Shown in pieces: positions 33,490 to 41,309 of a DNA stretch of 64,000 nucleotides. The position numbers and the translations under genes were made by a program. Under the pieces are notes generated by a model that saw only the letters and a program-made list of their open reading frames with translations, searched no databases and had not been told where the DNA came from. This DNA is from an uncultured Actinomyces sp. (lineage in GTDB: Bacteria; Actinomycetota; Actinomycetes; Actinomycetales; Actinomycetaceae): the NCBI GenBank assembly GCA_900541895.1, contig UWSI01000005.1, positions 14,400 through 78,399 of the forward strand. Reading direction: 5' to 3'. The first letter of the stretch is position 1. Each line of letters starts with the position of its first letter.

Positions 33490-35786
33490 ACCAGCCGTCT
33501 TTCTCTCCCATTTCCACGCGATTGCGCGAAACCGGGACCGTCCTTGATTCGATCGTCGCTCAGCGTCGTACGCGTCTTCCCGAACTGCACGAGGCCTACG
33601 GACACATCGATCCCCTGACGCTTCCTCGCTCGACACGCTCTTTTGAGGACGCACTACGCACGCGTCGTTACGACGAAAAGGAAGGCTTCCAGCCTCATCC
33701 CAGCGGCCCGGCAATCATCATGGAGTGCAAGTCCGCTTCACCAACTTTGGGCACAATTATCGAGGGGGCATATTCTCCACGTCTCTTGGCTCGTGCCTAC
33801 TCACGCTACGCCGCAGCGATCAGTGTGTTAACAGAGCCCGACCGTTTTAACGGTAATTTCACTGATCTCGATGAGGTCAGAGACGAGGTTAACCAGCCTG
33901 TCTTGTGCAAGGACTTCATCATCGATCCCATTCAGATCACGGCTGCTCGCTCGCACGGGGCAGATGCGATCCTACTGATGCTGTCCGTTTTGGACGATGA
34001 GGACTACACAGAACTTTCCTTGGCGGCACATCGCCTGGGATTGGACGTCCTCACCGAAGTTGACAGCGAAGAGGATATGCGCCGCGCCCAGCGCTTGGGC
34101 GCACGCATTATTGGCATCAACAATCGCGATCTGCGCACGCTTCAGATCGACATCACCCGCACGCAGAAGCTGGCTCCCCTTGCTCCACAGGGAGCAGTGA
34201 TCGTTGGCGAGTCTGGCGTTCATTCGCGCGATGATGTGCTGACTCTTGCCCCTTACGTTGATGCACTGTTGGTTGGCTCCTCGCTCTCGGGATCGGATGA
34301 TCCCGCGCAGGCAGCTTGGCAGATCACAGGAGGCCAGCCCAGTGCCGGCCATGATTTCCTCGAAGAAGTTGCACTGCACACCTCGTGGAGGCCCTACTCC
34401 AGTGAGCGCCTCGGCGCAAAGACAGAGGGCACAAACGACGAAGAAACTCCCGAGCGCCCAACGAAACTTTCTCCCTACTTCGGACAATTCGGCGGACAAT
34501 ACGTTCCCGAGCTTCTGATCCCCGCACTGGACCAGCTTGAAGAAGCCTTCGTCCAGGCAATTGACGACCCAACCTTCATCGAGGAGATCAACACTCTGCT
34601 CCATCAGTTCCTGGGACGCCCCACCCCCGTCACAGAGCTGCGCAACCTTCCCGGTGGCGGTGCTCGGATCTTCCTCAAGCGTGAAGATCTGGTCCACGGT
34701 GGCGCACACAAGGGTAATCAGGTTCTGGGACAGGCTCTGCTGGCTAAGCGCATGGGTAAGACGCGCATCATCGCTGAAACCGGAGCCGGCCAACACGGGA
34801 CCGCAACCGCAATGGTGTGCGCGCTCTTGGGATTGGAATGCACGATCTACATGGGCGCGGTCGATGTTGTTCGACAGGCCCCAAACGTCGAGCGCATGGA
34901 GCTCATGGGTGCAACTGTTGTCCCCGTGACCGCGGGCAGTGGGACCCTCAAGGACGCCGTTAACGAGGCCCTGCGCGACTGGACAGCGACCTTTAAGACC
35001 TCGCACTATCTGTTGGGAACCGCGGCCGGTCCGCACCCCTTCCCCACCATGGTTCGCGAATTCCACCGCATTATTTCAACCGAAGCCCGTGCTCAGATCC
35101 TCGCGCAAACCGGTGCACTCCCCGACGCGGTTATTGCATGCGTGGGTGGAGGCTCGAATGCAATCGGTATGTTCGCTGACTTTATTGACGACCCATCTGT
35201 TGCACTCTACGGTGTTGAACCTGCGGGTGAGGGGCTGAATTCCGGACACCACGGCGCGGCGATTCATGAGGGTAAGGTCGGCGTTCTTCACGGTGCGCGC
35301 TCTTACCTCATGCGCACTGACGAGGGACAAGTCGAAGAGTCCTATTCAATTTCCGCCGGCTTGGACTACCCCGGTGTCGGTCCACAGCACGCCTACTTAG
35401 CTGCGAGCGGCCGCGCTCACTACGTGGGAATTACCGATGACGAGGCCGTCAACGCCTTCATCGACCTCTCACGTCATGAGGGAATTATTCCGGCAATGGA
35501 GTCCTCTCACGCCTTGGCTTACGCCCTCAAGATGGCGCGCGAGCTCAAGGATACGGGCCACACCGAGGGGCTCGAGACACGCGAGGGACACGTCCCCACA
35601 CTGCTTGTGTGTCTATCCGGCCGAGGTGACAAGGACCTTGACCAAGTCCGCGAGCGCTTGGGAGGCTCCTTCTCTAGGGACGGAGCCGTTGCCCGCGCCG
35701 CTGAGCTTGTTGCACAAGAACGCGCCGGTTCTGGAACCCATAGGACTCATTCCTATGATCTGGGTTCATCTAAGGAGGAACGATGA
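33486..35786 (+). CDS. trpCB: TrpC-TrpB fusion: indole-glycerol-phosphate synthase and tryptophan synthase beta
   Basis: One uninterrupted 766-residue frame from GTG 33486 (AGGAG nine bases upstream). Residues 1-283 are IGP synthase with K82 (ECKSASPTLG), K142 (LCKDFIIDP), E191 (VLTEV) and 'GINNRDL'. Residues 284-327 are a polar linker. Residues 328-766 are TrpB with PLP lysine K409 (HGGAHKG), 'ETGAGQHG' and phosphate loop 'GGGSNAIGMF'. Both parts resemble enteric proteins closely, but the PRAI (TrpF) domain that follows TrpC in enterics is absent. The fusion would link indole-glycerol-phosphate formation to the final enzyme, and TrpA is encoded next. Confidence 0.95.
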   Translation: MNQPSFSPISTRLRETGTVLDSIVAQRRTRLPELHEAYGHIDPLTLPRSTRSFEDALRTRRYDEKEGFQPHPSGPAIIMECKSASPTLGTIIEGAYSPRLLARAYSRYAAAISVLTEPDRFNGNFTDLDEVRDEVNQPVLCKDFIIDPIQITAARSHGADAILLMLSVLDDEDYTELSLAAHRLGLDVLTEVDSEEDMRRAQRLGARIIGINNRDLRTLQIDITRTQKLAPLAPQGAVIVGESGVHSRDDVLTLAPYVDALLVGSSLSGSDDPAQAAWQITGGQPSAGHDFLEEVALHTSWRPYSSERLGAKTEGTNDEETPERPTKLSPYFGQFGGQYVPELLIPALDQLEEAFVQAIDDPTFIEEINTLLHQFLGRPTPVTELRNLPGGGARIFLKREDLVHGGAHKGNQVLGQALLAKRMGKTRIIAETGAGQHGTATAMVCALLGLECTIYMGAVDVVRQAPNVERMELMGATVVPVTAGSGTLKDAVNEALRDWTATFKTSHYLLGTAAGPHPFPTMVREFHRIISTEARAQILAQTGALPDAVIACVGGGSNAIGMFADFIDDPSVALYGVEPAGEGLNSGHHGAAIHEGKVGVLHGARSYLMRTDEGQVEESYSISAGLDYPGVGPQHAYLAASGRAHYVGITDDEAVNAFIDLSRHEGIIPAMESSHALAYALKMARELKDTGHTEGLETREGHVPTLLVCLSGRGDKDLDQVRERLGGSFSRDGAVARAAELVAQERAGSGTHRTHSYDLGSSKEER

Positions 35787-36640
35787 CTCGCTACGCATCA
35801 ATGTTTGAGCGCTGCGCCGCACAGGAACGCGGGGCAATCGTCCCCTTCGTTATGCTGGGTGACCCCACTCCTTCATCTTGCGAGGCCATCATCGAGGCGC
35901 TCATCACCGATGGCGCAGATGCTCTGGAGCTTGGGATTCCCTTCTCAGATCCGGTCGCAGACGGCGTTGTTATTCAGGAAGCACACCTGCGGGCCCTTCA
36001 GGCCGGTACTGCTATCGATGAGTGCTTCCGGATCATTTCTCGCATTCGCGACTCACACCCCGATCTCCCCATCGGCCTGCTGGTCTACGCGAATGTGCCC
36101 TTCTCCATTGGGGTTGATCGTTTCTATGAGCTCTGCGCGCAGGCGGGAGTCGATTCGGTACTCATTCCAGATCTCCCGATCCGCGAGGGGCATCCATTTG
36201 GAGAAGCAGCACTCAAGTCGGGCATCGACAGCGTGTACATCGCTCCCCCATCGGCCTCGCCTCGCACCCTGAGCGACGTCGCGCACTCTGCACGCGGCTA
36301 CGTCTACGCGGTCTCTCGCGTGGGCGTGACGGGCGCAGATCACGAGGCCTCGACCGTGGGCTTGCACGAGGCGGTTGCAAAGCTTCGCGAAGAAGCGGCC
36401 GCTCCCGTTCTCTTGGGGTTTGGAATTTCGCGACCCGAACACGTGCGTGCTGCACTCCAAGCGGGAGCAGATGGCGCGATTTCGGGTTCAGCGATCGTGC
36501 GCATCATCGCCGAGCACGCGGCCCAAATCGCGAAAGAGGAAAAGAACGGCACTCGAGAAGCGCTGAACGAAACTCTTGTGCGGCTGGGCGAGTTCTTCGC
36601 ACCGATGTACCAAGCGACCCTCAATCACGGAAACAACTGA
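35783..36640 (+). CDS. trpA: Tryptophan synthase alpha subunit
   Basis: A 285-residue TIM-barrel enzyme that cleaves indole-glycerol phosphate to indole and glyceraldehyde-3-phosphate. The catalytic Glu lies in 'ALELGIPFSDPVADG' and the catalytic Asp in that same loop. 'GVDSVLIPDLP', 'YVYAVSRVGVTGA' and 'GFGISRPEHVRAAL' complete the family pattern. SD AAGGAGG lies four bases before the ATG, which overlaps the trpCB stop (ATGA). It channels indole to the TrpB half of the fusion protein. All active-site motifs are present. Confidence 0.96.
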   Translation: MTRYASMFERCAAQERGAIVPFVMLGDPTPSSCEAIIEALITDGADALELGIPFSDPVADGVVIQEAHLRALQAGTAIDECFRIISRIRDSHPDLPIGLLVYANVPFSIGVDRFYELCAQAGVDSVLIPDLPIREGHPFGEAALKSGIDSVYIAPPSASPRTLSDVAHSARGYVYAVSRVGVTGADHEASTVGLHEAVAKLREEAAAPVLLGFGISRPEHVRAALQAGADGAISGSAIVRIIAEHAAQIAKEEKNGTREALNETLVRLGEFFAPMYQATLNHGNN

Positions 36641-36643
36641 GTC

Positions 36644-37399
36644 GTGGATATTCTTCCCGCACTTGATATCGCCAATGGCCGGGCCCTCACGCACCGTAGA
36701 GCTGACGGAGGTGAGGACCAGGCCAGTGCTGATCCCTGCGAGGTTGCGCGTTCCTTCATCGCTCAGGGTGCTCGCTGGATTCATCTGGTCGATATTGATG
36801 CGGCCTTTGAGCGAGGAAGCAACTCAGATGTGCTTTCTGAGGTAATTTCTGAGCTGGACGGATCTGGAGCATCCGGCCCAGGCAGGCACACCTCTGAATG
36901 CCGCATCGAGTGGTCTGGTGGTGTACGCAGCGGGGAGGATATCGAAGCAGCGCTTCAGGCAGGTGCTGATCGCGTCAATCTGGCTTCTCAAGCCTTGGTT
37001 GATATCGATCGGGTCCGCACTTTGATCGCTGAGTTTGCCGGGCACCTCAACATCTGCATTGACGTAGAGGGCGATCGAATTCGTCCACGAGGCGTTGATG
37101 GAGACGCGGGGAACCTCTGGGAAGTCTGCCGCGCTCTAGATCTTGCGGGTGTGCAGCGCTACATCGTCACCGAGCGCCAACGAGACGGGGCACTTATGGG
37201 TCCGCCCGTAGACCTACTCAGAGATCTACGGGCGAAAACACCTACGCTTCTGGTTGCCTCAGGAGGAATCCGTCATGTCGAGGATATCCACACCTTGAGG
37301 CGTGAAGGTTATCTGGATGGAGTGATTGTTGGCAAGGCTCTCTATGTCGGGAGTCTGACTCTTGAGGAAGCCCTGAGTGCCTCACAGGGCGTTAGCTAA
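36644..37399 (+). CDS. priA: HisA/PriA-fold phosphoribosyl isomerase, probable TrpF replacement
   Basis: A 251-residue TIM-barrel isomerase beginning at GTG three bases after trpA. It matches PriA: D8 (LPALD) and D181 (RQRDGAL) are the catalytic acids, D140 and R149 are kept, and 'HLVDIDAAFERGSN', 'SGGVRSGED' and 'GVIVGKALY' follow. Relative to mycobacterial PriA, the equivalent of Arg19 is T16 and that of Trp145 is V151, both used for the histidine intermediate ProFAR. There is an insertion at about residues 73-86. As no trpF is present, it likely isomerises phosphoribosyl-anthranilate. The fold is sure; substrate choice is inferred. Confidence 0.88.
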   Translation: MDILPALDIANGRALTHRRADGGEDQASADPCEVARSFIAQGARWIHLVDIDAAFERGSNSDVLSEVISELDGSGASGPGRHTSECRIEWSGGVRSGEDIEAALQAGADRVNLASQALVDIDRVRTLIAEFAGHLNICIDVEGDRIRPRGVDGDAGNLWEVCRALDLAGVQRYIVTERQRDGALMGPPVDLLRDLRAKTPTLLVASGGIRHVEDIHTLRREGYLDGVIVGKALYVGSLTLEEALSASQGVS

Positions 37400-37546
37400 G
37401 GCCTGAGCCAGTTCCTGTGCTTCGTCAGCGCTGAGTTCGATGACCAGACGGCCACCGCCTTCGCTGGGGATACGCATGACAATCCCACGACCCTCTTTTT
37501 CTGCCTCGAGGGGGCCATCTCCGGTTCGCGGCTTCATAGCTGCCAT
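37382..37546 (-). CDS. DUF3117 small protein
   Basis: A 54-residue protein starting MAAMKPRTGDGPLEAEKEGR and ending in 'LSADEAQELAQALANAL', with SD AAGGGA eight bases before the ATG at 37546. It matches the very conserved actinobacterial DUF3117 family (normal length 55-60); function is unknown. Its last 18 bases overlap the 3' end of the convergent priA-like gene, so transcripts from the trp operon would run antisense into it. A palindromic GGTATTAAATACC at 37570-37582 lies 24 bases upstream and may be promoter or operator. Confidence 0.9.
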   Translation of the reverse strand: MAAMKPRTGDGPLEAEKEGRGIVMRIPSEGGGRLVIELSADEAQELAQALANAL

Positions 37547-37635
37547 GTTCGTTTCCCTTCTGAACGCCGGGTATTAAATACCGCTAAAAACACATTTATT
37601 CTACCGAGAATGGCGTAATTTAGTAAGGTATTGAA

Positions 37636-38370
37636 TTATTTGTGTCCAATTACTATTTCCACAGCTTCTTCGGGACTATCGACCACGTGCAAAAGTTGAG
37701 GGTCATTACTTGAAAGCATTCCCGATTCCTTCATGGTCGAATTAATCCATTGAACTAATCCACCCCAATAGTCGCGCCCAACCAAAATGATCGGGAAGGA
37801 ATGTACCTTACCGGTTTGCACCAAGGTTGCCGCCTCAAACAGCTCATCCATGGTGCCAAAACCACCCGGCATAGCGATAAAGCCCGAAGAATACTTCATG
37901 AACATGGTCTTGCGGGCAAAGAAATAACGGAAATTAATTCCAACATTGACCCATTCATTCATTCCCTGCTCGTGAGGAAGCTCGATTCCCAAGCCGACGG
38001 AGGTTCCTCCCGCTTCCCACGCGCCCTTATTGGCCGCTTCCATAATTCCCGGTCCCCCACCGGTAATCACGGCAAAGCCCGCCTGAACCAATAGGGAGCC
38101 AATGGCGCGCGCACGCTCCCAATCTTCGCTTCCGGCAGGGGTGCGAGCCGAGCCGAAAACCGACACTGCCGGCCCCAACTCGGCAAGCGCTCCAAAACCT
38201 TCGACGAACTCCGACTGGATACGAAGCACCCTCCAGGGGTCCTCGTGCAGCCAATCCGCAGAGGACTGGGGGCGCAGCAGGCCGGTATCGGATGTTTCGC
38301 GGGGGATCTTTCCTCCACGAAGGATTACCGGGCCTCGACGATAGGAGGAATTCTGGTGTGTGTGTTCCAT
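37636..38370 (-). CDS. LOG-family protein (nucleoside-5'-monophosphate phosphoribohydrolase type)
   Basis: 244 residues from the ATG at 38370 (AAGGA four bases upstream). Rossmann-type lysine-decarboxylase-like fold with the diagnostic 'GGGPGIMEAAN' and 'MPGGFGTMDELFE' (PGGxGTxxE). Family members release the base from AMP or cytokinin riboside monophosphates, so a nucleotide-salvage or damage-control role is possible; lysine decarboxylation, the old annotation, is not expected. It starts eight bases after the upstream lipoprotein gene and is the last gene of the manC operon. Confidence 0.88.
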   Translation of the reverse strand: MEHTHQNSSYRRGPVILRGGKIPRETSDTGLLRPQSSADWLHEDPWRVLRIQSEFVEGFGALAELGPAVSVFGSARTPAGSEDWERARAIGSLLVQAGFAVITGGGPGIMEAANKGAWEAGGTSVGLGIELPHEQGMNEWVNVGINFRYFFARKTMFMKYSSGFIAMPGGFGTMDELFEAATLVQTGKVHSFPIILVGRDYWGGLVQWINSTMKESGMLSSNDPQLLHVVDSPEEAVEIVIGHK

Positions 38371-38378
38371 GGGTTCCT

Positions 38379-39449
38379 TCACTTATGGGGAGAAATCAAG
38401 AGGGGATCAAATTGGGTCGTGATCACAAGACTGCCAGTAAGCAGCTGCTGGCGCATCGACGCCAAGGAGTCTTTGAGCTCGGGGGTCATGAGTGCCTCAT
38501 GAGCAGCGAAAGGAGCCAGCGTCACGCCGTTATTATCAAGAGAATCGATGACCGCATTCGTTGAGAAATCGCTTCCTCGTGCGGAAGTAATAGCCTCGGT
38601 CGCATGGTCCTTCGTGGTCGTAGTGACCGCTGTAATAACCTGGGGAAGATCGCTGGGAAGATCATCCCCCATCCATACCACGCGCTGGGCCGAGTTATTT
38701 CCAGCTGCCTCAAGTGCGTGGAGCGCACCTTGGTTCCCAGCGTCTGCGAAGGGAACCAAGATATCTGCACCCGCAGCAAGCGCCTTGGACGCTGCGTCCT
38801 TAATGCTTGCCGGATCATCGTTTCCGGTGAAGGTTCCGCGCATGCGGGTGGTATCCCATCCTTCAAAGCGGATCGATGTCCCATACGAAAGGTTGTAGGC
38901 GTCGACTCCCTGCGCAAAGGCATCCATCAATGCTTCGCGTTCGCTGGTTTCAATCCCACCAAATCCGGCAATGGTTCCGGTCGTCGTCAAACCGGCGGAA
39001 GCATAGCCAGCCATATAGGCGCCCTGGGTTGCGCGCGAGACAACAGCCTTGCCATTACTGAGCTCAACAGTCTTATTTGCTGATTCAAAACCAGAATTAA
39101 CGGTAATAAAGCGAACTGATGAGTTTTTCTTTGCCGCCTGAGTGATGGCCTGGGTCATTCCCTGGCCTTCGGAGACAACAATGGTGCATCCGCCCTTGAG
39201 AAGGCCGTCCAATTCACCTTCGCCGGTGGCAAATTTTGCCTCCCCTCCGATTTCCGAGGCCGCCTGCGAAATTGCCCGTTTCGCCGGAGTCTGCGAGGTC
39301 GCGCTCTCCCACCCAGCTGCGTCAGAAATTCCGCACAGTTGAGTTTGAGCATGTGAGGAAGGGGCTGAGGAGCAGCCAGCAAGGAGAAGCAGAAAAACGC
39401 TTGTTGCTGCGCATAGGTGTGCACGCGCGTGTCGAGTCATGGTCTTCAT
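38379..39449 (-). CDS. BMP-family (PnrA/Med-type) lipoprotein
   Basis: A 356-residue lipoprotein with signal peptide and lipobox (LLLLAGCSS, Cys26). The mature part has the two-lobed BMP fold, with 'AAGWESATSQ', 'VSRATQGAYMAGYASAG', 'GIAGFGG'-like 'GTIAGFGGIE' and 'DILVPFADAGNQGAL'. Such proteins usually bind purine nucleosides. It starts one base after the manC stop and has no permease genes of its own. A second BMP receptor with full transporter lies at 50.8-56.1 kb, and this protein could feed that importer or act in signalling. It is clearly diverged from the other copy. Confidence 0.85.
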   Translation of the reverse strand: MKTMTRHARAHLCAATSVFLLLLAGCSSAPSSHAQTQLCGISDAAGWESATSQTPAKRAISQAASEIGGEAKFATGEGELDGLLKGGCTIVVSEGQGMTQAITQAAKKNSSVRFITVNSGFESANKTVELSNGKAVVSRATQGAYMAGYASAGLTTTGTIAGFGGIETSEREALMDAFAQGVDAYNLSYGTSIRFEGWDTTRMRGTFTGNDDPASIKDAASKALAAGADILVPFADAGNQGALHALEAAGNNSAQRVVWMGDDLPSDLPQVITAVTTTTKDHATEAITSARGSDFSTNAVIDSLDNNGVTLAPFAAHEALMTPELKDSLASMRQQLLTGSLVITTQFDPLLISPHK

Positions 39450-39450
39450 C

Positions 39451-40515
39451 CTAAAGGAGTTCTTCCTCTCCGCTCTGCGTCAACTGGTCAACCACGTGTT
39501 TCACGTCCTGCGCGCGATTACGGTCAACAACCAAGATTGCGTCCTCTGTAGCGATGACAGCCATATTCGGCGCTCCAACCACAACAATCTTTTGGCCGGT
39601 CAACGATCGGACGAATGAACCAGGCGACTCAATCCGAAGGGCCTGACCTTCAGAGCTAATCTGCGCAAGCGCATCAAAATCGCCTACATCGGTCCAGCCC
39701 ATATCCGTTGCAGGAACAACAGCCACTCCCCCCTCAGAGGCAAGCGGTTCGGCGATGGCGTGATCGATGGCAATCTTCGTCAGTGCGGGCCATTCTTCGC
39801 TGAGCGTCTGGGCAAAGCTATCGCTTCCCCATTGGCTTCCAATCGCGCTTAGATGCGTATCCATATCGGGGTGAAAACGCGTAAGTGCACGAGCAAGAGT
39901 CCCTGCGGTCATGATGAACATTCCAGCGTTCCACAGGTAGCCCTGTTCGCAGTAACGCTTCGCGGTCTCTTCATCCGGTTTCTCAACGAAAGAACGCACG
40001 ATAGATCCCTTTTCGGGAGACTCCTTCTCAAAGGTTTCTCCCGGGGCGATGTAGCCATAGGCCGTTGAAGGGGTCAGCGGCTTGAGGCCAATCGTGACAA
40101 CGTAGCCCTTCTGAGCTACTTCCAGCGCACGTTCTATGCACTCAAGAAGAACCTGAGGATGGGTAATCGCGTGGTCGGCCGCGAAGGAAGCAATCGGAGC
40201 CTCGTCACCAAAGCGCTGGCGAATAACATAAGCCGCCAAACCAATAGCGGGCATCGAATCGCGTCCTTGAGGCTCGACAAGAACAGTGACATCAAGTCCC
40301 TGGGGGATCTGAGCACGAACGGCTTGTTCATGTGCACGCCCCGTGACAATCGTGAAAGAAGCGGCAATTGGAGCCAGACGGTTAATGGTCTCTTGGAGCA
40401 AGCTCTTTCCGCTCATGCGAAGGTCAAGCAGAAATTTCGGCCGATCCTTACGCGACAGTGGCCACAGCCTAGAGCCCACTCCCCCGGCGGGAATAATGAC
40501 GTGAAGTCGATTCAT
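39451..40515 (-). CDS. manC: Mannose-1-phosphate guanylyltransferase
   Basis: A 354-residue enzyme making GDP-mannose from mannose-1-phosphate and GTP for glycan synthesis. The nucleotide loop is 'IIPAGGVGSRLWPLSRKDRPKF'. Other marks are 'EPQGRDSMPAIGLAA', 'FAADHAI', 'FVEKPD', 'YLWNAGMF' and 'MGWTDVGDFD'. It has the short single-domain form, without the isomerase domain of longer GMP/PMI proteins. No ribosome-binding site precedes the ATG; TACACT seven bases upstream suggests a leaderless transcript. It is first gene of an operon with the BMP lipoprotein and LOG genes. Confidence 0.93.
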   Translation of the reverse strand: MNRLHVIIPAGGVGSRLWPLSRKDRPKFLLDLRMSGKSLLQETINRLAPIAASFTIVTGRAHEQAVRAQIPQGLDVTVLVEPQGRDSMPAIGLAAYVIRQRFGDEAPIASFAADHAITHPQVLLECIERALEVAQKGYVVTIGLKPLTPSTAYGYIAPGETFEKESPEKGSIVRSFVEKPDEETAKRYCEQGYLWNAGMFIMTAGTLARALTRFHPDMDTHLSAIGSQWGSDSFAQTLSEEWPALTKIAIDHAIAEPLASEGGVAVVPATDMGWTDVGDFDALAQISSEGQALRIESPGSFVRSLTGQKIVVVGAPNMAVIATEDAILVVDRNRAQDVKHVVDQLTQSGEEELL

Positions 40516-40530
40516 AGTTCTCAGTGTAAT

Positions 40531-40563
40531 AAAAAGGGAGGCTTGCCAAACGGCAAGCCTCCC
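40531..40563 (-). terminator. Terminator of rplY
   Basis: The stem GGGAGGCTTGCC (40536-40547) and GGCAAGCCTCCC (40552-40563) is followed on the minus strand by TTTTTATT. It is a strong intrinsic terminator 15 bases past the rplY stop; its U-run overlaps the likely manC promoter. Confidence 0.92.
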
Positions 40564-40578
40564 TTAAGCGAAGTGAGA

Positions 40579-41172
40579 TCACTCAGCAGATTCTGCAGCA
40601 GCCTCGGCAGGTGCTTCCTCTTCCTCGACCTCGACGACCTCTTCAGAAACCGTGACAACGACGGTCTCGGGATCGAGCTCGGAGACAACGCCCTTGGGGA
40701 AGGTCACATCGGCGACGCGAACGGCAGTGCCGGCCTCGACACCGGTGATGTCAACCTCGATGGACTCGGGGATAGCGGTGGCGGGGGCCTTAACCAGCAG
40801 TGCGAACTCTTCCTGAGTGTGCTGGGTGCCGGCTGCGGACTCACCGATGATCGAGACGGGAACCTCAACGTCAACCAGTTCACCGGCCTTGACGGCCAGG
40901 AAGTCTGCGTGGAGCAGATCGCGGGAGACGGGGTGACGCTGAACTTCCTTCACCAGAGCAAGCTGCTTCTTACCCTCGATGACCAGCTCAAGCAGAGCGT
41001 TCTTCTGGCCACGGACAGCCAGGAAGAGCTCGTGAGCGGGGAGATCAACGTGAACGGGCTCGCCACCGTGACCGTAAAGGACACCGGGAACCAGGCCTGC
41101 GCGACGTGCGCGACGTGCTGCACCCTTACCAAATTCAGAACGGGTCTGTGCGACCAGCGTGGGGTTGCTCAT
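40579..41172 (-). CDS. rplY: Ribosomal protein L25, long (Ctc) form
   Basis: 197 residues from the ATG at 41172 (GAAGGAGG six bases upstream). The N-terminal 95 residues are the L25 5S-rRNA-binding domain ('TRSEFGKGAARRARRAGLVPGVLYG', 'ELVIEGKKQLALVKEVQRHPV' in outline). The rest is the C-terminal beta domain of the TL5/Ctc type, ending in an acidic Glu/Ala tail. Location downstream of prs and glmU is conserved in Actinobacteria. It binds the 50S subunit and in other bacteria is raised by stress. Confidence 0.95.
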   Translation of the reverse strand: MSNPTLVAQTRSEFGKGAARRARRAGLVPGVLYGHGGEPVHVDLPAHELFLAVRGQKNALLELVIEGKKQLALVKEVQRHPVSRDLLHADFLAVKAGELVDVEVPVSIIGESAAGTQHTQEEFALLVKAPATAIPESIEVDITGVEAGTAVRVADVTFPKGVVSELDPETVVVTVSEEVVEVEEEEAPAEAAAESAE

Positions 41173-41309
41173 GAGAGCCTCCTTCAAATAGTTCATTCCA
41201 CGCACCGGCGCTAGGAATCTGAAGGATAACCCTACAGAAAGCCCTGTCGATAACGGCGCTTTCGCGCCCTCGCCGGAGCAACCTAGCCAGAATAGCGCGT
41301 TTTGAGGCC

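Noticed and set aside
33972..35066. Open frame of 364 codons on the minus strand
   Set aside because: Shadow of the trpCB fusion; no start signal or domain.
33486..35786. Possibility that the linker of the TrpC-TrpB fusion is a remnant TrpF domain
   Set aside because: About 44 polar residues with no barrel-like pattern or TrpF motif were seen; noted only as something to test.
41206..41309. GGCGC-TTTC-GCGCC hairpin between rplY and prs
   Set aside because: A five-base stem without a U-tract is within chance expectation at this base composition.
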